Source of the DNA: CAYVQZ01 sp964453435
GTDB taxonomy: Bacteria > Abyssobacteria > SURF-5
Direction of reading: 5' to 3'
Length of the DNA: 48,678 nt
Assembly (NCBI GenBank): GCA_964453435.1
Contig: CAYVQZ010000043.1
Location: forward strand, 1-48,678
Shown: piece by piece, positions 8,316 through 16,500 of the stretch
How positions within the stretch are numbered: position 1 is the first letter of the stretch
Layout: every line of letters begins with the position of its first letter
The notes under the pieces: model-generated
The model's input: only the letters and a program-made list of their open reading frames with translations
Told to the model about the DNA's origin: nothing
Database searches by the model: none
Translations under genes and position numbers: made by a program

Positions 8316-8444
8316 GGCGCTCTCCGCCAATCTATTCCGCCAAAAGCGTCCGGGATTTCGCCTCGCTCAGCGAAGAAATGACCGGATTCCCCGCTTAAGC
8401 CGTGTAATGACGGAGAGACGCGAGTTTCTATAATTGAGTACGGC
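8316..8444 (+). repeat. Dispersed intergenic repeat R1, copy c
   Basis: Colinear with copy a: CTCCGCCAATCTATTCCGC, TCGCTCAGCGAAGAAATGA, CCGGATTCCCCGC, GTAATGACGGAGAGACGCGA and TATAATTGAGTACGGC. The match to copy a is imperfect but runs through the whole unit. No coding frame is conserved. Confidence 0.7.
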
Positions 8445-8459
8445 AAAGTGTCCGATAAT

Positions 8460-8545
8460 TTCATACTGTGGTTCTCTGCTCAGGGGACACGAAAAGTGTC
8501 CCACGGTTGCCCAGCGAAGGGGGTATTGGGGGACAGATACACGGC
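8460..8545. repeat. REP-like palindromic repeat (R3 type) with GGGACAC hairpin
   Basis: GGGACAC (8484-8490), loop GAAAA and GTGTCCC (8496-8502) form a perfect hairpin, followed by a GCCCAGCGAAGGGGG word like the GCCGAGCGAAGGGGA word at 29260. The rest of 8546-8998 is AT-richer DNA without a gene; a TTGACA at 8830 lacks a usable -10 box. Confidence 0.55.
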
Positions 8546-8998
8546 CCCCTGCGCTGAGTTTTCGGCATGCTGTGCAACCGTGAGACAAATACGCAGTCCG
8601 CCAATGCATGAATCCCCCAAACCCGGAGATGGGTTACATTTTTGTCTCCGTTTGCGGCCATTTTCCACCCGCAAGCTGGCAAAGTCAAAACTCGTAACAT
8701 TAAGCAAATAAACATGATAGAGATTAAATCAATATTTTGGTATATGACTTGCACCTTGTTTCCGGTCAACGAATTCCTTTATTATGACTTTATGGGATGT
8801 CGAGAGACATTCGGCGAGAATGACTGTGTTTGACAATATGGGAGGGGGGCCGGGGTCTGCGACAATAACCCGAATTTACGGACCTGTGCCAGGCGAAAGT
8901 CCCAGAATGGGGACTGTGTATCTTTCCAGCAAGCCGAGCGTGGATCAATTGCCGGGGCCATTGAAAATGCTCTGCAATCGAGCAAGGAGGAAAACGTT

Positions 8999-9424
8999 AT
9001 GAAAAAGGAGTGTGCCTTCCATCTGTTGCTTTCGGTCGTATGCGTTTTTCTTGCCCTTACCCTCAGTTCCTGTTCGACAACGAATGGCAACGTCCATGTC
9101 GGAATAGGAGATGAGCCCGCGTGGGAACCCGTCCACGTTGGGAAGGGTCCGCCGCCGCACGCCCCGGCTCACGGCTATCGCGCCAAGTACCGGTACCGCT
9201 ACTATCCCGATTCCTATGTATACTTCGATATCAACCGGAGACTTTACTTCTATCTCCAAGACAACGACTGGCGGGTGTCAGGCTCCTTGCCAAGCGACCT
9301 GCGTGTGAGGCTCGGAGAATATGTGACGGTTGACCTGGACACCGACAAACCATATCTGGGATTGCAGGAGCACAAACACACGTACCCGCCTGGCCAGATG
9401 AAAAAAAAGAACAAGCAGAGATAA
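8999..9424 (+). CDS. Small secreted lipoprotein of unknown function
   Basis: A 141-residue protein with a lipoprotein signal: charged MKKE, a hydrophobic core, and a LSSC lipobox giving a lipidated Cys near residue 25. The mature part has a proline/glycine-rich linker (GPPPHAPAHGY) and a compact domain with alternating aromatic residues (YRYRYYPDSYVYFD, LYFYLQDNDW) and a conserved-looking SGSLPSDLRVRLGEYV segment. The C-terminus is lysine-rich. AAGGAGG stands directly upstream of the ATG. It is expected in the inner or outer membrane facing the periplasm. No family function is known to me. Confidence 0.75.
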   Translation: MKKECAFHLLLSVVCVFLALTLSSCSTTNGNVHVGIGDEPAWEPVHVGKGPPPHAPAHGYRAKYRYRYYPDSYVYFDINRRLYFYLQDNDWRVSGSLPSDLRVRLGEYVTVDLDTDKPYLGLQEHKHTYPPGQMKKKNKQR

Positions 9425-9499
9425 GGGAATCACGTTCCGTCACGAACGTCCATTTGGCAAAATGGGCGCGGGGGGGGGACCCTGCATTCGTTTTTCGGT

Positions 9500-9598
9500 T
9501 GCTTGGCGCCTGTCCCGGAGGCAGTCCGCCAATCTCTGCCGCGGATCACGCGCGCCGCGTGATCCGCGGAGATGACATCTGGGCCGGGCTGCGAAATG
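9500..9598 (+). repeat. Dispersed repeat R1, copy d, with a 14-bp perfect inverted repeat
   Basis: It begins with the R1 word CAGTCCGCCAATCT, then carries a perfect inverted repeat: CCGCGGATCACGCG (9539-9552), loop CGC, CGCGTGATCCGCGG (9556-9569). It then ends early, so the 3' half of R1 is missing. It lies between a lipoprotein gene and the convergent heme-protein gene and could act as an mRNA end. Confidence 0.65.
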
Positions 9599-9605
9599 CC
9601 GGCTT

Positions 9606-11024
9606 TTACAAAGCTCTCATGAATGCGGTGAGCGCCTTCTTTTCCTCAGCAGTCAGTTTAACGTTGGTGACAAGGTTGAAAAATTCGACCGTGTCTTCAA
9701 GCGTCAGGCAGCGGCCGTCATGCAAATACGGCGGCGAATCCTTTATGCCGCGGAGGGTAAATGTTTTGATTGCGCCTTCCGCGTGTATCCACTGCCCGTT
9801 GATCATCTGCGGCTTGTAAAAACGTTCGACCTTGAGATCGTGCATCTTGTCATCCAGATAAAATGGAGCAGGATGACACTCTGCGCATCGGCCCTTCCCG
9901 AAAAAGATGTCCTGGCCCAGCAACTCTTCGTCCGTAGCCTTCGCAGGGTCCAACATCCCGAACACATCCAACTTCGGAGCGGGCGGAAAGTCGAAGATGT
10001 TTTGCATCTGTGCCATCATCGCAACCTGGCTGGCGCGGTCGGGCAGATTCACGCCTTTCTTTGCCGCGATAACGTGGTCGCCGTCGAAATACGCCGTCCG
10101 TTGTTCGAATTCGGTAAAGTCCTCGATTGACCTCAACGACCTTTTGGAACCGTGGATTTGCTGATTGAACATGCCGCGCAGGCTCACGGTATCCAGTCTG
10201 AAACGAGCGGTCTGCGGGCGGGTGTCAGGGTTCAAATGAAACGCGCCGTTCGTGTGTCCGTTTGCATGACAGTCCAAGCACGAAACCCCGAGACTTGGCT
10301 CTTCCACCTTTCTGTCCTCGGTCTGGTTGAACTGTTGTTGCGGAAACGGAGTCAATAACAGTCTCAGCCCTTCCATTTGTACCGGGGTGACAATGCCTCC
10401 CATTATGTCGTAGTAGTTCTTTATGCTGAGCAACTTGCCTTGCGACACATCGCCGAGTTCCGGCCGCGTGGTCAGGAAAATTGGTGGCGGAAATTCCGGA
10501 AGAAAATGTTCCGGAATGTCAAACTCGACATCAAATCGCTCCAACGAACGTTTCTCGAGCTTTTGGATCTCTTCGATATGACTCTTCGGAAAAACCTGGC
10601 CTCCGGTCTCATGCTTCGCATGAGGGAGAGGCAGGAATCCTCCCGGGAACAAGCCCTTTTGTTTGATTTCCTCGGGGGCCATCTTGGCCAGCTTGTCCCA
10701 TGTCATGCCCTCGCGAAGCTTTGCCCGTACGCCCTCCTGAACGGGTTTTCTCCCGCCGGACATCATGACGCCTTTTGCCGGGCGGTTGCTTAAGTCATAC
10801 CGTCTTTCGAGGAGCGACATTTGCTCCTTCATGACTTCTGGCTTTGCGGCGGTGTCTTCTTTCATCATTGTGTTGAAATCTTTTTCGATGACCACGGGCA
10901 TATATGTTTCAGCGACTTTTTTTTCGGGCCGCTTTTCCGCATAGGCGATACCGGCCGCCATGAACATACCGCACACGACAGCCGCAACCGGAAACCAAAA
11001 CAGATGTAGTCTTGTCGATGACAT
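9606..11024 (-). CDS. Periplasmic di-heme cytochrome c peroxidase-like (MauG/CcpA family) protein
   Basis: A 472-residue secreted protein. Residues 1-29 form a signal peptide ending AGIAYA. Two c-type heme motifs are present, CLDCH (249-253) and CAECH (380-384), and the C-terminal SPPYLHDGRCLTLEDTVEFF segment is characteristic of the bacterial di-heme peroxidase/MauG group. Classical CcpA is near 330 residues; here about 200 extra N-terminal residues precede the first heme, so the true role may differ from peroxide removal. The gene is monocistronic, with AAAGGAG about 14 bases before the ATG, a long but usable spacing. Cytochrome c maturation genes are not in the window. Confidence 0.8.
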   Translation of the reverse strand: MSSTRLHLFWFPVAAVVCGMFMAAGIAYAEKRPEKKVAETYMPVVIEKDFNTMMKEDTAAKPEVMKEQMSLLERRYDLSNRPAKGVMMSGGRKPVQEGVRAKLREGMTWDKLAKMAPEEIKQKGLFPGGFLPLPHAKHETGGQVFPKSHIEEIQKLEKRSLERFDVEFDIPEHFLPEFPPPIFLTTRPELGDVSQGKLLSIKNYYDIMGGIVTPVQMEGLRLLLTPFPQQQFNQTEDRKVEEPSLGVSCLDCHANGHTNGAFHLNPDTRPQTARFRLDTVSLRGMFNQQIHGSKRSLRSIEDFTEFEQRTAYFDGDHVIAAKKGVNLPDRASQVAMMAQMQNIFDFPPAPKLDVFGMLDPAKATDEELLGQDIFFGKGRCAECHPAPFYLDDKMHDLKVERFYKPQMINGQWIHAEGAIKTFTLRGIKDSPPYLHDGRCLTLEDTVEFFNLVTNVKLTAEEKKALTAFMRAL

Positions 11025-11498
11025 AGCTCGTCTCTTCTCTCCTTTCCAAAGTAAGCTTCAACCAAATTTTCCGCAATAAATTTCTTTCATCAATCACCTC
11101 CTCTCAAACCGTTTCTATTACAGACCTCGCAACGATGCTCATATCCGGAAACGCCGGTGTCTCAAGAGTTCCCTGAGGGAATCCCGTCTGTTCGTGGTTT
11201 CCGCTGGCGGTGTGTGGGAAGGCGCTGTTGATGCGGATGGCCCGAGTCTGATCGCGATCAATCGTTCTGTGGGATTTAGTTCTACTGTGTCATGGAAGAC
11301 TCTGTTTGACAAGAATGAACAGGCATATTCGTCCACAGGAAAAGGCGTCGAAGGGCGAAAGAACACGCGTGGTTTCATAGCGGGAGATTGAAAAGATGGC
11401 GGTGTAGTCTCACGGTCCTTTTTCAGCCAACCAGGATGGGTCAAAGGAGAAACAGCGAGACGTTTCCTTCTTCCTGTCTATTTCGTTGCGGGTGAAGA
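11025..11498. other. Intergenic region without recognisable gene
   Basis: This 474-base interval should contain the promoter of the heme protein on the minus strand, but no convincing -35/-10 pair was found. A minus-strand open frame at 11139-11444 has no ribosome site or recognisable domain and was not called. No tRNA or repeat unit was seen. Confidence 0.5.
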
Positions 11499-12002
11499 TT
11501 AAAAGAAGAGTTTGACCAGGGCGGCGGTTCCATAAGCGACCACGGACATCACCATGCCGGCAATGAACACTCCTAACATGATTGCTGGCAATGCTCTCCG
11601 AATCCGGAAGCCAAGCACAAACGCCACCGCCGAACCGGTCCAGGCGCCCGTGACCGGAAGCGGAAGCGCGACAAACATGACGAGGCCGAGCAACTCGAGC
11701 CGCCTGACCTTTTCGCTTTTGCTCCTGGCCCGCTCGAAGACCCAGTTGAAAAAGCGTTCGCCAACCGGGAACCGGCTGCACCACTCCGAGACAGGCCCGA
11801 GCAGCAGGAGAATCGGCAGCACCGGAAGCAGGTTTCCGATTATCGAGATTGGCAGCGCATCTCTCAGCGGGAGGTTCCCCAGAGGAGAGGCCGCATAAAT
11901 CATCGCGCCTCTGAGCTCGCTTACGGGAAGCATGGCCAGCACGAATGTCACACCCTTCGCGGACATGAAATCGGAAAGAAAAAGAGCGATTGACTCTCTC
12001 AT
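11499..12002 (-). CDS. Small multidrug export protein-like integral membrane protein (PF06695 type)
   Basis: A 167-residue membrane protein resembling the 'small multi-drug export' (COG2426) family. Hydrophobic segments alternate with short loops, including FVLAMLPVSELRGAMIYA near residues 20-37, a LLPVLPILLLLGPV helix, and the conserved VALPLPVTGAWTGS segment near 111-124. The PVTGAWTG motif is the family hallmark. The family name comes from an early assignment; transport is not proven for most members. Its ATG overlaps the surE stop by four bases, so it is the second gene of a surE operon. Confidence 0.8.
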   Translation of the reverse strand: MRESIALFLSDFMSAKGVTFVLAMLPVSELRGAMIYAASPLGNLPLRDALPISIIGNLLPVLPILLLLGPVSEWCSRFPVGERFFNWVFERARSKSEKVRRLELLGLVMFVALPLPVTGAWTGSAVAFVLGFRIRRALPAIMLGVFIAGMVMSVVAYGTAALVKLFF

Positions 12003-12772
12003 TTCGTGAGCTTCCAGTCCTTCAACTTCGCGATTGCTCGATGGTTCGTAAGATCAAGGTGGATGGGCGTAACCGAAATCTTATTTGCACGGATTGCGCC
12101 AATGTCCGTGCCGCCGCCCTTTGCCCACCGAGGATTCCCGTTGCCTATCCAGAAATAGGGCACACCCCGAGGGTCTTCCTTTTCCACAATCACATCTCCG
12201 TAATACCGGCGGCCCTGCTTCGTAATCGCGACTCCGGCGATTTTGGCGGCCGGCAGGTTCGGCAGGTTCACGTTCAGCAGGGTTTCCTTGGGCAGCCCCT
12301 CCCTCAGTATCCTTCGTGCGAGTTTCACGGCGAACTCGGCTGCCACCTCGTTATACATCCTCTTTCCGTCGCGACCTATAGAAACCGCAACAGCCGGAAC
12401 ACCCAACAACGTCGCCTCGAAAGCAGCGGAAACCGTGCCCGAATACGTGATGTCGTCCCCGAGGTTGTGGCCGAAATTGATGCCCGAAAACACGAGCGCA
12501 GGCTTTCCGGGAAGCAGTCGATGATAGGCAAGCAAAACGCAGTCGGTCGGTGTTCCCTCGACGGCCACATGTTGCGGGCGGAGTTCTTGAATTCTCAGCG
12601 GATGCCGAAGCGTCAGCGAGTGACCGACGGCGCTTCTTTCCCTGTCCGGAGCCACCACATAAACGTCGCCGATTCTTTCCAGATGTTCGGCCAGAATCTC
12701 CAAGCCCCGAGACTGTATTCCATCGTCGTTGGTCACCAGGATTAGCGGCCTTTGCTCGGACTTCTTGGGCAT
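11999..12772 (-). CDS. surE: 5'/3'-nucleotidase SurE
   Basis: A 257-residue SurE, the normal family length. SurE is a metal-dependent nucleoside monophosphate phosphatase linked to survival in stationary phase. Motifs are VTNDDGIQSRG at residues 13-23 (two metal-ligand aspartates), VVAPDRERSAVGHS near 38-51, and SGINFGHNLGDDITYSGTV near 95-113, which carries the conserved Asn and the substrate loop. GGAG lies six bases before the ATG. It is coupled to the downstream membrane-protein gene. Confidence 0.95.
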   Translation of the reverse strand: MPKKSEQRPLILVTNDDGIQSRGLEILAEHLERIGDVYVVAPDRERSAVGHSLTLRHPLRIQELRPQHVAVEGTPTDCVLLAYHRLLPGKPALVFSGINFGHNLGDDITYSGTVSAAFEATLLGVPAVAVSIGRDGKRMYNEVAAEFAVKLARRILREGLPKETLLNVNLPNLPAAKIAGVAITKQGRRYYGDVIVEKEDPRGVPYFWIGNGNPRWAKGGGTDIGAIRANKISVTPIHLDLTNHRAIAKLKDWKLTK

Positions 12773-12790
12773 GTAATTCTCCGCGCGAAC

Positions 12791-12823
12791 AAAAAATCAG
12801 GGCGGCACTCGCATCGCCGCCCT
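12791..12823 (-). terminator. Rho-independent terminator of the MFS gene
   Basis: On the minus strand AGGGCGGC pairs perfectly with GCCGCCCT around a nine-base loop (stem 12799-12823), and is followed by a run of T (A6 at 12791-12796 on the plus strand). It lies between the MFS stop at 12910 and the surE start at 12772. Confidence 0.75.
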
Positions 12824-12909
12824 CCGGACAGGCAGATTCTACGTCTTCGTCGATAAAGCCAATTTCATTATACCTCATTTTTCGACAAAGTCAACGCCGT
12901 GGAGCGCCG

Positions 12910-14247
12910 TCATCCTCCCGTCTTTATCCGCTCGACGACCCGCTCCGTGTCCGAAAACAGGTGGCGCGCTCCCGCAAGGAAGCAAAAACCGCTGAGCAAA
13001 ATCGAGCCGGGTATGACCGTTACGAGCGAAAAATGGAGGTCGGTCCTGTCCGACACCCAGCCGACAATCGTCGGAGACAATACGTCCCCCAACGCATGAA
13101 TGAGAAAGATATTGATCGCGAAGGCGGTCACCCGCATCTTGGGCATCGTCACGTTGATAAGTATCGCATTGGAAGGGCCGGTATTTATGAAGATAAAAAA
13201 TTCGGCCCAGAACACCGCCACCCAGTACACGGCGGGGGTGTGACTGTACAACGCCACGAAAGCGCATGGCAGGCTGAGAAACATTCCGACGCCGGACATA
13301 ACGAAATATGCGCTCTTGAAACGCATCTGCAGCCGGTCAGCCAGCCAACCGCCAAAAAAAGTCCCGATGATCCCGGCTGCCAGCGTTGCCAGTCCGAAAT
13401 ACAGGGTCGCCTGTTCGAGTTCCACACCGCGCATCCGATAAAAATACGTCGGCCCCCAGGCCGCCAGCCCCCCGGTCGCAAACGTCATCAGAATCATCGC
13501 CAATGTGTCATGAACGTACGATTTATTGTGACGCAGTTCGAGATAAGACCGAACCGGAAGCGATGTGCTCAAGTATTGCGTTAATTCATCCTCTCCCACC
13601 GCCTCGCTCTGTCCGCGGACTGGTTCTTTCACGAAAAACATCGCCAGCGCCATGAGCAGCCCCGGCAGGCCAACCATGAGGAACGCCATTCGCCATCCGT
13701 ATCGAACGCCCAGCGCTCCGCCGAGGATATACCCAAGAGCATAGCCGACGGGCATGGCCACGTAGAAAAACGCAAGCACCTTCGACCGGCTCTCGCGAGG
13801 ATACAGGTCGGTGATTATCGTCGGCGCGGTTGTTGCATAGGAAGCTTCGCCCACCCCCAAAATCAGCCTCAGGCCGAACAGGTGCGCAAAACTCCGAGAG
13901 AGCGCGGCCGCCGCCGTGGCCACGCTCCACACGGCCACCCCCGCTCCGGCTATCCACTTGCGCGCGTAGCGGTCGCCCAGCCATCCGAAGACCGGCGAAA
14001 ATATCATGTAGGTGAAAACAAAGGCCGACACCAGCAACCCGAGTGCGCTATCCGAAAGCTGCCACTCATCCTTGATGAGCGGAAGCATTCCGTTGAGCAC
14101 ACTCCGGTCGATATAATTGAGGAGATTCATTGCGCACAGGATGGCAAGCGTGGCGTGAGCCATCAAGCCCGGCTGAACAAGTGGCCTCGAAGCCTCATCG
14201 GAGGCAATCTTGTCGGTGGAAGAACTGCCCGTGGAATTGGTCTTCAT
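12910..14247 (-). CDS. Spinster-like major facilitator superfamily transporter
   Basis: A 445-residue carrier with about 12 membrane segments. It has the conserved NLLNYIDRSVLNGMLP segment in helix 1, the MFS loop 2-3 motif GWLGDRYARKW, and the helix 4-5 segment GVGEASYATTAPTIITDLYP, all typical of the Spinster-like branch. Those proteins move sphingolipids, sugars or organic anions depending on lineage, so the substrate here is open. A 30-residue polar N-terminus precedes helix 1. The gene stands alone, diverges from the dehydrogenase-complex operon, and ends at a clear terminator. Confidence 0.85.
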   Translation of the reverse strand: MKTNSTGSSSTDKIASDEASRPLVQPGLMAHATLAILCAMNLLNYIDRSVLNGMLPLIKDEWQLSDSALGLLVSAFVFTYMIFSPVFGWLGDRYARKWIAGAGVAVWSVATAAAALSRSFAHLFGLRLILGVGEASYATTAPTIITDLYPRESRSKVLAFFYVAMPVGYALGYILGGALGVRYGWRMAFLMVGLPGLLMALAMFFVKEPVRGQSEAVGEDELTQYLSTSLPVRSYLELRHNKSYVHDTLAMILMTFATGGLAAWGPTYFYRMRGVELEQATLYFGLATLAAGIIGTFFGGWLADRLQMRFKSAYFVMSGVGMFLSLPCAFVALYSHTPAVYWVAVFWAEFFIFINTGPSNAILINVTMPKMRVTAFAINIFLIHALGDVLSPTIVGWVSDRTDLHFSLVTVIPGSILLSGFCFLAGARHLFSDTERVVERIKTGG

Positions 14248-14365
14248 TCATCCAATGCGAAACTTGAACTCAAGGGAATCGCTGACACCCGGTCCGGGGG
14301 CGCCGCATTCTATCACGCCCGTACCGCCGAGTCAATGGAATCGGAGTCTGACCCCCAAGTGCGCG

Positions 14366-14394
14366 TTGCGGGCGGCACGTGTCGTTGTTATAAT
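14366..14394 (+). promoter_or_regulatory. Probable promoter of the 2-oxoacid dehydrogenase operon
   Basis: TATAAT (14389-14394) is a perfect -10 box; TTGCGG (14366-14371) is a weak -35 at 17 bases. It lies about 70 bases before the E1-alpha ATG in the divergent gap 14248-14463. A weak -35 suggests an activator, but no operator was seen. Confidence 0.5.
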
Positions 14395-14463
14395 TTTATC
14401 TTAATCGTTGCGTTTGCCGGACGAGCGAGCCTTTTTTGTTCGGTTTTGGAGAAATCGCAGAAC

Positions 14464-15447
14464 ATGCCCGCGAAGGATTTGCCGAAAGAGAAGCTGTTGA
14501 AACTGTATCATGACCTGTTGCTGACACGGCAGTTCGAGGACAGGCTGTCGAAGCTGTACCGGCAGGGGAAGATATTTGGGGGGCTTTATCTCTCGAAGGG
14601 GCAGGAAGCCATCCCGGTGGGCACGTGCCAGCACCTGCGGGAGAGCGATGTCATTTCACCCGTCCACCGCGACCTGGGCGCGTTTCTCATCAAAGGGATG
14701 GAGCCGAAGATTCTGATGGCGCAGATTCTGGGCAAGGAAGCCGGACCCTCGAGGGGACGCGACTCGTTTCTTCATGCCGGGAGCAAGAAACTCGGGATAA
14801 TACCGCCCACCAGTATCCTCGCGTCCACGATACCGATAGCCGCGGGCGTCGCATTCGGGTTCAAATTGCGGGGTCAGGACAACGTGGCGGTCAGCTACTT
14901 CGGCGAGGGAGGCTCAAACCGGGGCGATTTTCACGAGGCCCTCAATTTTGCGGGCATACACGTTATTCCGCTCATATTGGTGTGCGAGAACAACCAGTAT
15001 GCATACTCGACTCCCGCCGACCGCGAGATGGCCATCTGCTGTGTCTCCCGCCGCGCCGATTCATATGGATTCGAAGGGGTGATGATCGACGGCAACGACG
15101 TGCTTGCCGTGTACGACGCAATGGAGAAGGCGGTTGAAAAGGCTCGAAACGGCGGCGGGCCGACGCTGATTGAATGCATCACATATCGCATCAGCGGTCA
15201 CTCCGAGCACGACCAGGCAGCGTATCAGCCGCCCGAGGAGAGGCAGGAATGGGAGGCGAGGGACCCGCTTGAGAAGCTCAGGAAATTTCTCGCGGAGCAG
15301 GGTTATCTCGGGGAGTCCGAGGAAGAGAGCATGCTCGAAAAAATCTCCGGAATACTTGAAGAAGCCGTGAACTTTGCCAACGACAGCCCGTTCCCGCCGG
15401 GGGAGGACGCCCTGAAACACGTTTTTGCGGAAGATGGGGAAGCCTGA
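14464..15447 (+). CDS. pdhA: Pyruvate/2-oxoacid dehydrogenase E1 component, alpha subunit
   Basis: A 327-residue thiamine diphosphate-binding E1 alpha chain. With the beta chain it decarboxylates a 2-oxoacid and passes the acyl group to lipoyl-E2. The ThDP/Mg motif runs from GEGGSNRGDFHEALNFA (147-163) to CENNQYA (174-180). LYLSKGQEAIPVG near residue 41 and TYRISGHSEHD near 240 are typical of the family. The phosphorylation-loop segment SGHSEHD is compatible with pyruvate or acetoin enzymes; branched-chain substrates cannot be excluded. The ATG at 14464 begins at the domain edge; the frame is open far upstream without homology. First gene of a four-gene operon. Confidence 0.9.
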   Translation: MPAKDLPKEKLLKLYHDLLLTRQFEDRLSKLYRQGKIFGGLYLSKGQEAIPVGTCQHLRESDVISPVHRDLGAFLIKGMEPKILMAQILGKEAGPSRGRDSFLHAGSKKLGIIPPTSILASTIPIAAGVAFGFKLRGQDNVAVSYFGEGGSNRGDFHEALNFAGIHVIPLILVCENNQYAYSTPADREMAICCVSRRADSYGFEGVMIDGNDVLAVYDAMEKAVEKARNGGGPTLIECITYRISGHSEHDQAAYQPPEERQEWEARDPLEKLRKFLAEQGYLGESEEESMLEKISGILEEAVNFANDSPFPPGEDALKHVFAEDGEA

Positions 15448-15449
15448 CT

Positions 15450-16430
15450 ATGGCTGAGGTCACAATGGTTGAGGCGCTCCGCCAGGCTCTTCAAGAGGAA
15501 ATGGAGCGCGACGAGAACGTCATGGTGATTGGCGAAGATGTCGGCGAGTACGGCGGCGCGTTCAAAGTAACCGACGGACTGTATCAACTGTTCGGTGGAA
15601 AAAGGGTCGTGGACATGCCGATTTCGGAATCGGCCATCGTGGGGGTTGCGCTGGGGCTGGCGATCATGGGGTTCAGACCGGTTGCCGAGATACAGTTTGC
15701 GGATTTCATCTCGTGCGGTTTCGACCAGATTGCCAACCAGACGGCGACTCTGCGCTACCGCACGGCAGGCGATATGTTTGCGCCCATGGTCATCCGAGCG
15801 CCTTCGGCGGCCGGGGTGCACGGGGGACTCTATCATTCTCAGAGCCCGGAGGCATGGTTCGCGCATATGCCCGGAGTGAAAGTCGTGGTTCCCTCATCGG
15901 CCTACGATGCAAAGGGGCTGATGAAAGCTGCGATTCGGGACGACGACCCGGTCATATTTTTCGAACCGAAATACCTCTACAGGCGCGTGAAGGAGGAGGT
16001 TCCCGGCGACGATTACGTTGTGCCGCTCGGAAAAGCCAAAATATTGCGGGAGGGAGACGACGTAACGGTCGTGACCTACGGCTCGATGACGCTCCATTGC
16101 ATGAGCGCAATCAAAAAGCTGGAGGAGACCGGCCTCTCCGTCGAACTCATCGACTTGCGCTCCATCCTTCCTCTCGATAAGAAGACGATATTCGAGTCGG
16201 TCAAGAAAACCAACCGGGTTGTTCTCGTTCATGAAGACCATAAGACGCTCGGAATCGGGGCGGAGATTGCGGCGCTGTTATCCGAGCGCCTCTTCGAGTA
16301 CCTGGATGCCCCGATAGTCCGGCTCGCGGCGCCCGATACGCCGATTCCGTACAGCCCTCCTCTCGAAGACTTCTATCTGCCGAAAGAAGACGATATTGTG
16401 GCCGCCGTCAAACGGGTGGTCGAGTACTAG
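15450..16430 (+). CDS. pdhB: Pyruvate/2-oxoacid dehydrogenase E1 component, beta subunit
   Basis: A 326-residue transketolase-like E1 beta chain. It has the opening VTMVEALRQALQEEMERD, GEDVGEYGGAFKVT near residues 28-41, the DMPISESAIVGVALGLA active-site segment near 54-70, and HGGLYHSQSPEAWFAHMPG near 126-144. The C-terminal swivel domain carries VLVHEDHKTLGIGAEIA. It begins two bases after the alpha-chain stop. Together the two chains form an alpha2beta2 E1. Length and motifs are full and intact. Confidence 0.92.
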   Translation: MAEVTMVEALRQALQEEMERDENVMVIGEDVGEYGGAFKVTDGLYQLFGGKRVVDMPISESAIVGVALGLAIMGFRPVAEIQFADFISCGFDQIANQTATLRYRTAGDMFAPMVIRAPSAAGVHGGLYHSQSPEAWFAHMPGVKVVVPSSAYDAKGLMKAAIRDDDPVIFFEPKYLYRRVKEEVPGDDYVVPLGKAKILREGDDVTVVTYGSMTLHCMSAIKKLEETGLSVELIDLRSILPLDKKTIFESVKKTNRVVLVHEDHKTLGIGAEIAALLSERLFEYLDAPIVRLAAPDTPIPYSPPLEDFYLPKEDDIVAAVKRVVEY

Positions 16431-16500
16431 CGCGCCGGACCATGAAACCGGCGCCCCGGAAAGGGGTTCGAGTGGCAAACTCTCAATGCGGAGGTTGTAA

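Noticed and set aside
8830..8835. TTGACA upstream of the lipoprotein gene
   Set aside because: The 17-base position reads GGTCTG, so no promoter can be supported.
11139..11444. 101-codon minus-strand frame upstream of the di-heme protein
   Set aside because: No ribosome site, composition unlike neighbours, no recognisable domain.
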